From assembly GCA_031841125.1 (NCBI GenBank), contig CM063113.1, forward strand, positions 33,811,312-33,875,311: a DNA stretch of 64,000 nucleotides, in the 5' to 3' direction. Shown piece after piece: positions 21,389 to 31,139 of this stretch; positions within the stretch are counted from its first letter, which is position 1, and each line of letters starts with the position of its first letter. The translations under genes and the position numbers were made by a program. Origin of the DNA: Acanthococcus lagerstroemiae. Its lineage: Eukaryota > Arthropoda > Insecta > Hemiptera > Eriococcidae. The notes beneath the pieces are model-generated. The model worked only from the letters and a program-made list of their open reading frames with translations. It did not search any database and was not told the DNA's origin.

Positions 21389-22695
21389 CAGTGGAAGTCG
21401 CTTAATGTGATCACGCTTAATAGAATCAATCGCCCATTAGAATCAAAAATGCCTAGTCCCGATCAGCCCCACATACGTCTATGTTAAATTACGCCGCTTA
21501 TTCGAATCACAAAATCGGTTTTTAGAATCACTAAATTCGTCAGATTTCGATTAATGCATACAAACTTTTTCCTGTATGAAGCGATAAGATAACAATGTAC
21601 GTAGCAGGAAGGATGAAATCACAAAAACGTTACTTTGGATGACGATGTCAGTATGAAGTGTCGGTTCAGCCTACATAGGAGTGCGTAACAAGTGCAAGTG
21701 TGCTGTATCTTTTACAATATGAATCGACGAAATGATTTAACGCTCAAAGAGAAACAAGAACTCTTGAAAAAATTCGATAATCTCCCACGAATGTCTCAGA
21801 GAAATGCAGCAGTCCAACTCCGAGTACCACAGCCTACACTCAACAAATTGCTGAAAACTCGTTCACAAATTGAATATGCATCTTCAATGAATAAGAATTT
21901 TGAACAAAAAAGGGTGCGACCAGGAAAAGATGAAGAAGTAGAAAAAGCGCTGTTACTGTGGTTCACGAATGTTCGGGAGAAACATGCATCTGTCAATGGA
22001 CCCCTAATGAAACAGAAGGCTGAGGAGCTGGCGAGAAAAATGGGTAAGTCCGATTTTGTTGCCACAGATGGGTGGTTTCAGCGGTGGAAAGTTAGAGAGC
22101 GCATCGAGTATAAGCGTATGCATGGTGAGCAGAAGGACGCTGACACTGCTGGCGCTGAATCGTGGATCAACAATGAGTGGCCGAAAATTATTGCAGAATA
22201 TTCTCCAGAAATCGACGAAGATTCCGAATCTGACGAGTTACCTCAATGTTCTAATGATTTAGAAGAATGGATGATGATTGATGATGATGTTCCCACTTCC
22301 GCAACGCTTACCGACGACGATGTATGTAGCCTAGCCACAGCCCAGGCCGAAGGTTCTGTTGATGATGATGAGACTGAAGAAGATGAAACAGACCAGCATG
22401 TATTAACCCTACCCTCACACGCGGAAGTTCGTAAAGCATTAGAAGTACTGAGGACAACTGTGCAAGCAAAATGTAGCGACGCCGACTTTGCAATGCATTA
22501 CAATTATGAAAACTTTATTAACCGTATGCTTCCCGGAAATTGTACACAAACGACCCTAGATACCTATTTTACGCATTAGATGACTTTTCAAAACTTTTTC
22601 CTGAATAAATTTTTTTTCTTCGGTCATTAGAATCAATCGGATTATAGAATCATTTTTACTTGGTCCCAACGTGATCACATTAAGCGACTTCCACT
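21389..22695 (+). mobile_element. Tigger/pogo-type element with internal deletion
   Basis: Inverted termini: CAGTGGAAGTCGCTTAATG at 21389 and the complement CATTAAGCGACTTCCACT near 22677-22695, flanked by TA (21387-21388; TA again at 22696-22697, with the last terminal base lost). TA duplication and a CAGT start are typical of Tc1/mariner-pogo elements. Length is about 1.3 kb against roughly 2.3-2.8 kb for intact Tiggers. Subterminal TTAGAATCA repeats are present at both ends. Confidence 0.9.
21719..22579 (+). CDS. Tigger-derived protein: HTH DNA-binding domains without DDE domain
   Basis: 286 residues from ATG 21719, uninterrupted. Residues about 1-50 form a pipsqueak-type HTH (LTLKEKQELLKKFDNLP ... 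RNAAVQLRVPQPTLNKLL). Residues about 70-130 form a CENP-B-type HTH (ALLLWFTNVREKHASVNGPL, FVATDGWFQRWKVR). After WINNEWPKIIAEYSPE, where the DDE endonuclease should start, the sequence jumps in frame to an acidic C-terminal tail (DDDVPTSATLTDDDV, EEDETDQHVLTLPSHAEV) that ends with a conserved-looking segment. It can probably bind the element's ends but cannot cleave. It may be a repressor, a domesticated DNA-binding protein or a chance in-frame deletion. No frameshifts, unlike most relics nearby. Confidence 0.87.
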   Translation: MNRRNDLTLKEKQELLKKFDNLPRMSQRNAAVQLRVPQPTLNKLLKTRSQIEYASSMNKNFEQKRVRPGKDEEVEKALLLWFTNVREKHASVNGPLMKQKAEELARKMGKSDFVATDGWFQRWKVRERIEYKRMHGEQKDADTAGAESWINNEWPKIIAEYSPEIDEDSESDELPQCSNDLEEWMMIDDDVPTSATLTDDDVCSLATAQAEGSVDDDETEEDETDQHVLTLPSHAEVRKALEVLRTTVQAKCSDADFAMHYNYENFINRMLPGNCTQTTLDTYFTH

Positions 22696-22697
22696 TA

Positions 22698-23279
22698 TAA
22701 TGAAATTCATTTCGGTTTTCTTCGGATTCATGAAACTTGTGTACTTAACGTGGAAAACGATCATTTATGGCCTGTTCTGAAGAAACAAGGCTTAGCTTCG
22801 AAAAGTTTTTTTCTGAGGAGAGCGATTCAAAGATAATTGGCTCGATTTCGAGCAGTGTCGTTACGTCATTTTTGAACACTGTTGCATCTAAATGGTTGAT
22901 TGTAGGCGATTTTTGAGTTGATCACGTGAAAGACCATTGAAGATAGAACAAGAATCAATATCAAAACGAAAATTGATTTTTTCAAAGCTAAGCCGTGTTT
23001 CATCAGCACAGGTCACATTTTCCTATTTTTATTACACGCAACATTGACTCTCAGAGCACGAGTAAAACGATTCTTTTGTTAGAAAAGAAATATTTCTGTT
23101 GCGAAACACATAATTTGCCCCCTACTTACCACCTGTCAAATTTCCGTCGTATACTGCTCTGGTTCCGAAACCCATCAGGCCCTGTTCCCTTAGTGCTTAC
23201 ACATGTTTTGTCTACTCCTTCATTTTCAGGCAAATCTGATATAATGCATCCTACTGCACGACAAAGACCCTTCCTCGAT
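22698..23279. other. Non-coding stretch
   Basis: No gene or clear repeat recognised. Confidence 0.4.
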
Positions 23280-23720
23280 GGGTAGATGCGGGCTAGAAGG
23301 TTATGGGAAGCTGCACAAACCAGCACGAACGAAGTACAAACGATTGCATCCGTTTTTCCTTTTCAGTCCTTTGTCTAAGTCCTTTTTCAAAAACCACTTC
23401 TCTAGCCCCCCCCCTCCCCATAAGTAATCTTCAAATCTCGGGAGGATGAGAAGCGCAAACGAATGCCACTACTTGCAACCCTATCCGCCTAGTAGGAGTG
23501 CTCCCGTTTGCACAGCCTCTCCCAAAGTTTTCCCGAGTGCTTCAGGAAGGGGGACATCACAAACCAGCCCAAATTTAGCACAAACGATTGACACCATTTC
23601 CGATCCCCTAAGTGAAAGTGGGGAGCTCCCGTTTCTACAGCCCCCAAAAGTTTTCTCGAGTATCTCAGGCACGGAACAGCACAAATTTGTAGCATAAATG
23701 AATGTCATATGTTTCAAGTC
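23280..23720. repeat. Degenerate tandem repeat, unit about 120-130 bp
   Basis: Phrases recur in order: GCTCCCGTTTGCACAGCC / GCTCCCGTTTCTACAGCC (23504, 23627), AAAGTTTTCCCGAGTGCTTCAGG / AAAGTTTTCTCGAGTATCTCAGG, and GCACAAACGATTGACACC with variants near 23330, 23450, 23580 and 23690. About three decayed copies are visible. No coding function. Confidence 0.6.
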
Positions 23721-25499
23721 ATATGGATAGGGGGCGAGGAAATGCATCTCTTATTCGCATCCGGGAAAGTCGACTTTTCTTCCGATTCTCGTTTCGCACT
23801 GCCGATCGCCGATATAATGAATAAAAATTCCCGATGTCAGCGGGAGAGCGCCAACGAAACGCAGATACATTTATACCGGCGCAACGTCGAGCGGTGGAGA
23901 GGCAGAGGTCGTCGACGCTCTGATTTATGAAGGATTTTTTCGCGCCACATTTATCGTGCAAGACGGTCGCGGTCGTCGGTCGAGCGTCCTCGGTGTTTTA
24001 TATGCACGGAAGGGCGAATCTGGTTAAATCAAATTCGGTACAGAGGTCTCCCAGAAAGAGGAAGAGCGATACCGAGATACGACGGGGGATAATATACATC
24101 AAGCTGGTGATGAATGTCGCGACGACCCTGTTAATAAAGCACCGAGCTACCTTACTAACCAAAAAAGGCTGTTCCTCGTCTACGGTGCTCGTTTCCTTTT
24201 TTCCTTTTTTTTTTTTTTTTTTTTCATTATTGTACTTTCTTTTTGGCTAATTTATGGGCGAATATAAACGGTTATATCAAACGGGGGCTAATATGTACAA
24301 TGTACATCAAGCGGAGACCGAAGGGTCTCGATAAATTAGCCGCGACTGGGCGCCGCGCCGCGTCCCAACACGCACTTCCGCAGGCGCAATAAATAAAGGG
24401 CGTGCGGCGCGGCGCCTCCCCAAACGTGATGTGTAACTTATTCGAAAACCGAAATCGTTCTCGAGCGGCCAGAAGAACGAGTGTACACGTTCAGGTGAAA
24501 ATGGCTTTCTGTACCGGAAGGAAGACTCGTGTGCGTATCTCCGCATCTGCAGTCGAAGATATGCATCGCATAAATCTGAGTCGGCGATACTGAGGAACCC
24601 TAATCGCGCTCTGAGCACGCTGCTCACGTTCGGGAAGCTAAGCTCCGCTCGCCGTCTCGTTTCTGACCGTACGTCGAAATAAAAGAGAGAAAAAAAAAGG
24701 TGAACGACGTAATGCAGTTATGTAAGATTAACGTCGTCAGAATGCGATATACGAGTCACGAGGACGGGGTTTTGTTTCAGTTCACACGAATCTATAAATC
24801 TGGCGGTGGAAAAGGTCCTGAGTATGGAAGCCTCAGAGATGACCTGGCGTTTGGGTACTCAATCCAGGAACTAGTTGATTATTAACAGACACCGTGAGTT
24901 ATGGTCCTAAAAATTATCGTTTTCTGTACTGATCCAGTCCAATCCGATTTTCGACTTTATAAAAAAAAACATTTTCGTCACTAAAAAAGTGGAATTTTAC
25001 TATTTTTTCCCAATTATAGGCGAAGTTTCGATTACTTCCTTTTTTCGGACGTTTTTAGTGCATTCCTTGTTCTTTGGTAAATTCCTTAGGAGTTTTTGCT
25101 GGTTTTTAGTCCGTGGCGTCGGGGCACTACTAGCTACAAAATAGAAAATCTTTCATTACTCCTCTCCATTCGTTTCCCCTATTTTCCTTCTTAAAAATGT
25201 TGTTTTCCTCTCTGACACAAGAGGCTTGGCTAGTTGATTTGTTTTATAGACACATATATGACTCATTTTCCATTCTTTTCTATAGATTTATCTCTTTCCC
25301 GTGCAAAATTATGTTAGCACCTTATTTTTCTTATGAGTTTCTGCCTGAAATTGAACATTCTATGGAATAATACGATGTTTGAATGATGACATGGGGAAAA
25401 TGTACCTTTACTGAAATAAGATCAGAGGCAACTTTCGGCATTATTGCATAAAATTTTTCCAAACACAATAATATGAACCTAGAAATCTTATGCACTCGG
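23721..25499. other. Non-coding stretch
   Basis: No gene supported. Long T-run at 24205-24224. 24330-24640 is CpG- and GC-rich (GGGCGCCGCGCCGCG), but no exon or promoter signature can be defended. Confidence 0.4.
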
Positions 25500-26648
25500 T
25501 TGGTACCTGCGCCGTTCGGTTACACGTTTACAAACTGAATAAAGACTCCTTCTGCTTTACCTGCTTCCAGTTCTTTGAGAGATTTATTAAATTTCGATCT
25601 CATATTTTTTCATCCTCCACACTCTCTTCTCTTTTCATATCATTTTATACATTTACTTATACCTGCTTCATTCACAGTTTTTCAACATATCTCAATCATC
25701 TTTTTACTTTGTCTTTTTTAGAGTCACATAATTTTCCTTTTTTCATTCGTTAAATTATTTTTGTTGTCTTTCTTCATGCTTCAAAATATCTCGTCTTTAC
25801 TTTCCTGCGTACCTGATCGGGTTTTTCTGCTTTCATTTGCTCCTCAGTTTCTACACAGTCATACATTTTCTCTTTATTTAATTTTTTGAAGCCTTATATT
25901 TTTCCTTATTGTCTCTATCTTCGGCTTGTTTATACCTTCTTCGTCCTGCCATTAACTTTAATATTTCACTTTTCATCCGTGGTTTGCCCCCTTTCTATTA
26001 TGTGAATACCTATTTTTTTCATTGCTGCCAGAGTTATTGCTTTCGTTTAGTAGTATCCACTCCCTTAGAATATCATTTTCTTCCTTTGATTTACGAAGTT
26101 CTTTCGTTATTTATATGTTTGCGATATTCTTCTCTTTTCTCTAGGCTACCTCTTTCAGTTACTCCAAGTTTCATTTTGCTTTTACTTTGTTCTTATTCGT
26201 CTTTTTAAATTTCTTTGAATCTAGATTTTTTTCATTATTACTAAATTGGGCTCACTATCTAGTATCTAAACCCGCTCGTAAGTATGTCTTACGATCCAAT
26301 ATTTGAATTTTATGTTTTCTTCTAGTCATAATGATTATAATCTATTTGACATCATTTTTCATCTCCTGGACTTTCCCAAGTTTATTTTCTTCTCTCGTGA
26401 TTTTGAAAGAGAGTTTTTCCAGTCACTAATTTATATTCTTCGCAAGATTCTATGAGCCTCGACCCTCTTACATTTCGCTCTTCAAAACCATGCTCTCTGC
26501 ATACCCCTTCTTCACTTCTTCCTCCTACTCTGAAGTTCATTTTCCCATTATAATAAAATTTTATTTTTTTGTCACTTTGCTTAATTCATCGTCAATTACC
26601 GCATAAGTTGTTTCTACTCCTTCTTCACTATAACTTCTTGTGGGCCCT
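25500..26648 (-). pseudogene. RTE/CFDP2-like LINE relic: endonuclease C-terminal half and linker
   Basis: The strand bias (C/T-rich plus strand) reflects A/G-rich LINE coding on the minus strand. Reading from 26640 gives PTRSYSEEGVETTY, IDDELSKVTKK, NFIIMGKMNFRVG, KLVTGKTLFQNHERR, TWESPGDE and CQIDY. These are the YAPT, GD-N-K-VG, NTLF-TW-SPDG and IDY blocks of APE-type endonucleases of RTE elements. Farther on, RMKSEILKLMAGRRRYK matches the basic linker before RT. Many stops and frame changes. The first D of the GDxN block is replaced (GKMN). The missing N-terminal half lies at 30819-31130. Confidence 0.8.
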
Positions 26649-26867
26649 ATAGGGTACCGGGCCCCACTTTCATCCCCCGGCGTTTCTCAGCCGGCGGTAA
26701 TTAAAGCAGTCTTGTGAAAGTTACCCAGAACTATCGAGAATCATCTAAAAAGACCTGCTAATATGAAACCTTGACCGATGCTGGCCTATTTCGCTGTCCA
26801 TCAAACATTTTTTTTCGTGAATGCTGAAAAGCTTTTTCTATCATTTTCAAGAAGATGAAATATTTAC

Positions 26868-27345
26868 TCAGTATAATAATTTCGATTTTCTTTTTCTTGT
26901 GTTGTTTTCTATGTGTAGGATTTTGTACTTTTTTGTCAATTTATCATTGTTATGTCCCTGGACATTGTCGTGTTCTCCAAACAGTGATTTGTTGTCATTT
27001 AGTTCCTGTGATTTTTCATGTTCTTTGATTCTGGTTGTGAATTTTTTGCCTGTTTCTCGTATGTAGGTCATGTCGCAGTGTTCACAGTCTAGTCTGTATA
27101 CTCCGCTACTGTTGTTTCTGTCCTTTGTTTCCATTTTGTCATTGCTTATTTGTTTAATCAGAGGTGGTCTGTTTTTGATTCCGAGTTACTCGAAAAGGGT
27201 GTGCCGGGGTTGTCCTTCACATGCTTTATGGTTTTAGGTATAGCTTGAGATATCTTAAATAGAGTCACATAAAAAAATTTTGTCGGACGTTTTTTTCTTC
27301 CCAGAAGGTGTTTACTTTTTACATCAAATGGCCTTAATCTCATCT
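26868..27345 (-). pseudogene. Penelope-like element fragment with GIY-YIG endonuclease domain
   Basis: Minus-strand reading contains SGVYRLDCEHCDMTYI followed by RETGKKFTTRIKEHEKS, the GIY-YIG nuclease core of Penelope-like retroelements (usual form GVYKI...C...C...YIGQTGR...R..EH). Upstream, FKISQAIPKTIKHVKDN resembles the linker after RT. The glycine of the YIG motif is Arg here (YIRET), so catalysis is doubtful. The paired Cys-x2-Cys is kept. RT is absent and the two segments are in different frames. It is a truncated relic. Confidence 0.78.
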
Positions 27346-28026
27346 CCAGGGGACAAAATTGTGGAACAAAACAAATTTAATACAAGCCGGTATAAGGAAC
27401 ACTTACTGTACATCTTTAGTATCGATACTTCCGAAATAGAAGAGCTCTGAGTATGTAGGGGCGCCTGCTCCTACATTAGAGTGTCCCTTATTACAAGTTT
27501 TCGCCAGTCGATTTAGCGGATAAGAAATAAGTTGTATTTCGAATTCGAATGCAGCAACAACATGACCGGAGTGTTGATAATTGCATAATTGCAACGCCGT
27601 AAATATTCCATAAATATCCGAAATATTTCGAAATGTTAATAAAATTGCATACTCAAAACGCCGTAAATTTGTCATGACGCATGTACCGTTCCTACAAAAT
27701 GTTAATAGAGATTGAAGGGTGATCAACGCCTTCAGGATTAGCCGCGGATGTCGAACCCCATCGACTTTTGTCGGGACCTAGTCCGGTTCTTCATGCAGTG
27801 TAACTGTGGTCATATTCGGGTACTTCCCTTTCTAGTTTATAAAGTTCGGGTTTTAAAACTGGGATTTGGGTGCACAATAGGGTGTCCCTTATTTTGCAAC
27901 TTTTCGCCATTTGATTGAGTGCGCACTAAAATTTAATCCAATGGACCTAGAAATTCGCCATAAAAAATTTGAGCTTAATCTGTGGTTGTTCACCCGTGAC
28001 GCTTTGACCTTCAATTTATGTGTAAT
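27346..28026. other. Non-coding stretch with short repeats
   Basis: Contains 27595-27690, the inverted copy of 9988-10075, and a ~45-bp direct repeat (GTGTCCCTTATT followed by TTTTCGCCA) at 27479 and 27886. No gene seen. Confidence 0.5.
27595..27690 (-). repeat. Dispersed repeat, inverted partner of 9988-10075
   Basis: Begins ACGCCGTAAATATTCC and ends ACGCCGTAAATTTGTCATGA. The complement matches 9988-10075. The ACGCCGTAAAT motif occurs at both edges. Confidence 0.7.
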
Positions 28027-29501
28027 ACTGAGATGTTACAAAAATCCGTGAATATCTCGGAACGTATCAACTTCAGGACCAAAATGCATACGCAAAAAAA
28101 TATTTTTTGTTAAATTTTCTATAAAAAAGAATTCTTTAAAACTTTTTTCTAGAACGCATATTTACCGAGATAATCGCAAAAATGTAAGACAGTTTCGAGG
28201 AACGTGGCTTCAGTTATTTTTTCTCTCTTAACTGATCTTTACTAGTTAAATCGCAGTTATCTAAAAAATGATTCACTTTAGGACCAAAATGCAAATAACA
28301 TGAAGTGTTCCATGTTAAATTTCCTATAAAAAGGTCTCATATACAACTTTTCTTTAGAAAACATACTCAAACTCCACCTAGTGACGCCCATGACAGTTTG
28401 TAAAGTAAGTACCTACTATTAGAGAGTAGACCTCGAATTATGTATGTATATCAATAATAGTCAACAATTTGCGCATAAGATATAACATTGAACTGTCAAG
28501 GAACAGTCACGTGTTCTTAGAATTCATTGTCATTTCCCATGGGCAAATCGCCGTTTCCTATTGTTGATATACATCATCTCAAGTCCATCATACCAAGTCT
28601 CCAACGAAATCTTAGAATGCTCATGACTGAATAAAAATAATTTGTTAACCCTAGACCACAATGTTTGATTTTCTTCAACCACTGAATTTGGAATTAGTTC
28701 TGGCTCATTGATACCTAGTTAACGTTTCAATTTTAGGGTCTTCCGCAAATTTTTTATCACTAGGGTCAGACCAACAGCTCTACCTCTTGCAAATACAAGC
28801 TTTTAACTATCGCAAACACTGCTGCATGTGTCCATCTTCACCCCTTGAACGATGACATGAAGAAAAACATGTGCATACGTGGTTACGTTTTGCTCATGTA
28901 AGTTAGAAAACTTGAAAAATGTTAGTTTTCGCTCAGAGGACACTATAATAAACATGAGGTATGTTTTGAGAAGAGGTAGGAGAGTTGGTCTACCATAGTG
29001 ATAAGAAACGTGGGAGGGGGCAAACTGGGGCACTTGCCTCAGTAGACAGTGATTGAAGTTATATTGTAGTGTGTATTACCCAAAATTAATACATATTTCA
29101 GCTGTAAAATGATTTTTTTTTAAAACTATTTTTCGAAAATTTCACGCGTTTTTGCGGTTATTGTGATGAATATGTTTTCTAAAGAAAAGCTGTATAGCAT
29201 ATTTTTACAGAAAATTTAACAATGTTCTTTGCATTTTGGTCCTAAAGTGGATATTTTTTTAATATAACTGCGATTTAGCTAATAAGGATCGATTATGAAA
29301 GAAACAATAACAAAAGCCACGTTCCTCGAAACCTTCAAACATTTTTGCAATTATCTCGGTAAATATACATTCTACAAAAAAGTTTTATGGAATCTTTTTT
29401 ATAGAAGATTTAACAAGGAACATTTTACGTCACATGCATTTTGGTCCTGAAGTTAATATGTTCCGAGATATTCGCGGTTTTTTTTTTTGTAAAATCTCAG
29501 T
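28027..29501. mobile_element. Foldback element with ~340-bp inverted arms
   Basis: Arms 28027-28370 and 29166-29501 are inverted copies, starting ACTGAGATGTTACAAAAA on the left and ending TTTTTGTAAAATCTCAGT on the right. The outermost bases are consistent with a TA target. Each arm contains two tandem sub-units sharing AGGACCAAAATGCA ... TTTTCTATAAAAA ... CGAGATAATCGCAAAAATG, so four related units exist. The ~795-bp spacer has no recognised gene. An RNA through it would form a long hairpin. Confidence 0.85.
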
Positions 29502-29535
29502 AAGATAAACAGGTGACCAGATGGATGGAGGGATT

Positions 29536-29655
29536 TGAGGAGACTTTCGGTGGAGTTTATCTAAAAACCTTATAAGACACAGTGGGGTAAAATTTTGAGG
29601 AGACACTCGGTGGAGTTTATCTAAAAACCTTATAAAACGCAGTGGGGTAAAATTT
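29536..29655. repeat. 60-bp tandem repeat, two copies
   Basis: TGAGGAGACTTTCGGTGGAG at 29536 and TGAGGAGACACTCGGTGGAG at 29596 start two 60-bp units that differ at a few positions. No coding value. Confidence 0.9.
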
Positions 29656-30277
29656 ACCCCCAATACAATGTCTTTTTCATATGGGTTTTCTAAGCGGGGA
29701 AGTTAATTTCTAAGGTCAAATCTCAACTCCCCCCCCACCAAAAGTACCACAGAGGGTCCACAAAGTCCTTCAACCGAGCTCTAGGCGCATATCAAGCGGC
29801 TATATTATACAGATGTACGATCGTTACAACGCGTATCATGTGACTTCACTCAACCAAGAGTGCGACGCTAACGCTCCAAGCGGATGAACGGCCAGAATAC
29901 ACATCATACGATCTGTGTTTTTGATGTTTGAACACTTGTACTAGATATGGTCAGTGAGAATACTCGTTTCCTACCATTAGTACCAAATATGAAGGTGAAA
30001 AACTGATTGCAGTAAAATTAACCGCAGTGTGCCTTTTAGCTTTATTTCTTACAGTGCGTTCTACGGGTTTTTCAAATTTTGTCGTATTTAGATGGTAAAA
30101 CGCGTCAGCCAGTACTAAATCGAAAAAAAATTTAATGCGATAATTGTTTAAATCGTTAAAAATTAGAAACCGAATGTTTAAATATGGTCTACAATAAATT
30201 TTTACGTAACTTATGTGTCGAAATACTCGAATAATACTTTGAAGAAATAAAATATTTACTTTTATATCGTAACACGT
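29656..30277. other. Non-coding stretch
   Basis: No recognisable gene or repeat between the tandem pair and the solo LTR. Confidence 0.4.
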
Positions 30278-30560
30278 TGTGGCGAACGATCCCGAACATT
30301 CGAGATAAGCGAAGAAAGATCGACACGTTTCGAGCAGCACAGCAGAATAGAAGTTCGATAACGAGAGCGATAAGGAGTTTCGCCGATAACGCCGGGGTGT
30401 AAAAAGGCCGCTGGCCGTCGCCGTAGAGTCTAGTTTTGTATGCGATAAACTGTGCGTTCTCAAAATGATCTAGCTACTGTTTACGTGCGTTTGTATTAGT
30501 GTGACATTAAAAGTTCTTAGTACGTGTTTTCGTGCGTTTTTCGGTGCGAATTTCGTTACA
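30278..30560. repeat. Solo LTR, copy 2
   Basis: 283 bp, TGTGGCGAACGATCCC to TTTCGTTACA, about 90% identical to 13241-13521 in the same orientation. Flanks are ACGT on the left and ACTT on the right, a possible decayed 4-bp duplication. No internal retrotransposon sequence adjoins it. Confidence 0.78.
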
Positions 30561-30818
30561 ACTTGATTTATTTCGATTAAGAAAAAAAGTAGGGCGACGA
30601 AATTAGGGACACTTTCTTTTAAATTTTCAAAAAGCTCATTTTTGGCTTTCAATACAGCTTAGAAGGGGTAATTATCTTTGAAAAAAATTGTCCCCTGGTT
30701 AGGTGGTCAAGGGTATAGGGTACCCATATACACTCTTTCTCAACTTTGGCCCCATAGGCAAGGGGGCACAATTTCGAAAATAGAAACGAGGGACGATGGT
30801 TGGGCCGCTTACCCTATA

Positions 30819-31130
30819 AACTTGGCCTATCAGTATACATAAGTACTGGTTTAGCTGAAATCCTCACCATTTGTATATTTTCTCACTATGATGGGTGTAT
30901 AACTTTACACTCCATTCCCTACAGTCTTACTCATAATAATAGCTACGCCTGCTTGCCCTCGTTTCACCAATCCCCGTCCAAGAATAATTTCCTTTCGACC
31001 ATCTCACTTCACCAATTTGTATTATATCTAAGTCTAATATTTTCATCTCCGTCTCCAAGTTTTCTAATTATTTGCCTACCTCATTCAGTGTCCTTAAATC
31101 CCATGTCCCTACTTCCAGTTTTGATATAGT
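30819..31130 (-). pseudogene. RTE/CFDP2-like LINE relic: endonuclease N-terminal half
   Basis: The minus strand encodes GTWDLRTLNEVGK, LDIIQIGEVRW and AIIMSKTVGNGV, then VRISAKPVLM, with frame changes. These match the start of APE-type endonucleases of RTE elements (GTWNVRTL..GKL, LDILGLSEVRW with the catalytic Glu, GVAI(I/L)M, V.LKAKP). The next expected block (VYAPT) is found at 26640, so this is the 5' half of the relic at 25500-26648. Confidence 0.78.
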
Positions 31131-31139
31131 TTCTCATTA

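Larger units (their letters stand above)
26652..30814. mobile_element. Candidate 4.16-kb insertion splitting the RTE relic
   Basis: The endonuclease relic stops at 26648 and its preceding half resumes at 30819. Both junctions carry CCCTATA (26645-26651 and 30812-30818). The inner ends resemble an imperfect inverted repeat: GGGTACCGGGCCCCAC on the left, and GGGTAAGCGGCCCAAC read inward from the right. TATA or CCCTATA could be the target duplication. The interior holds a Penelope-like fragment, a foldback element, a 60-bp tandem pair and a solo LTR, so it is itself a composite. The class of the outer element is unknown. Confidence 0.6.
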
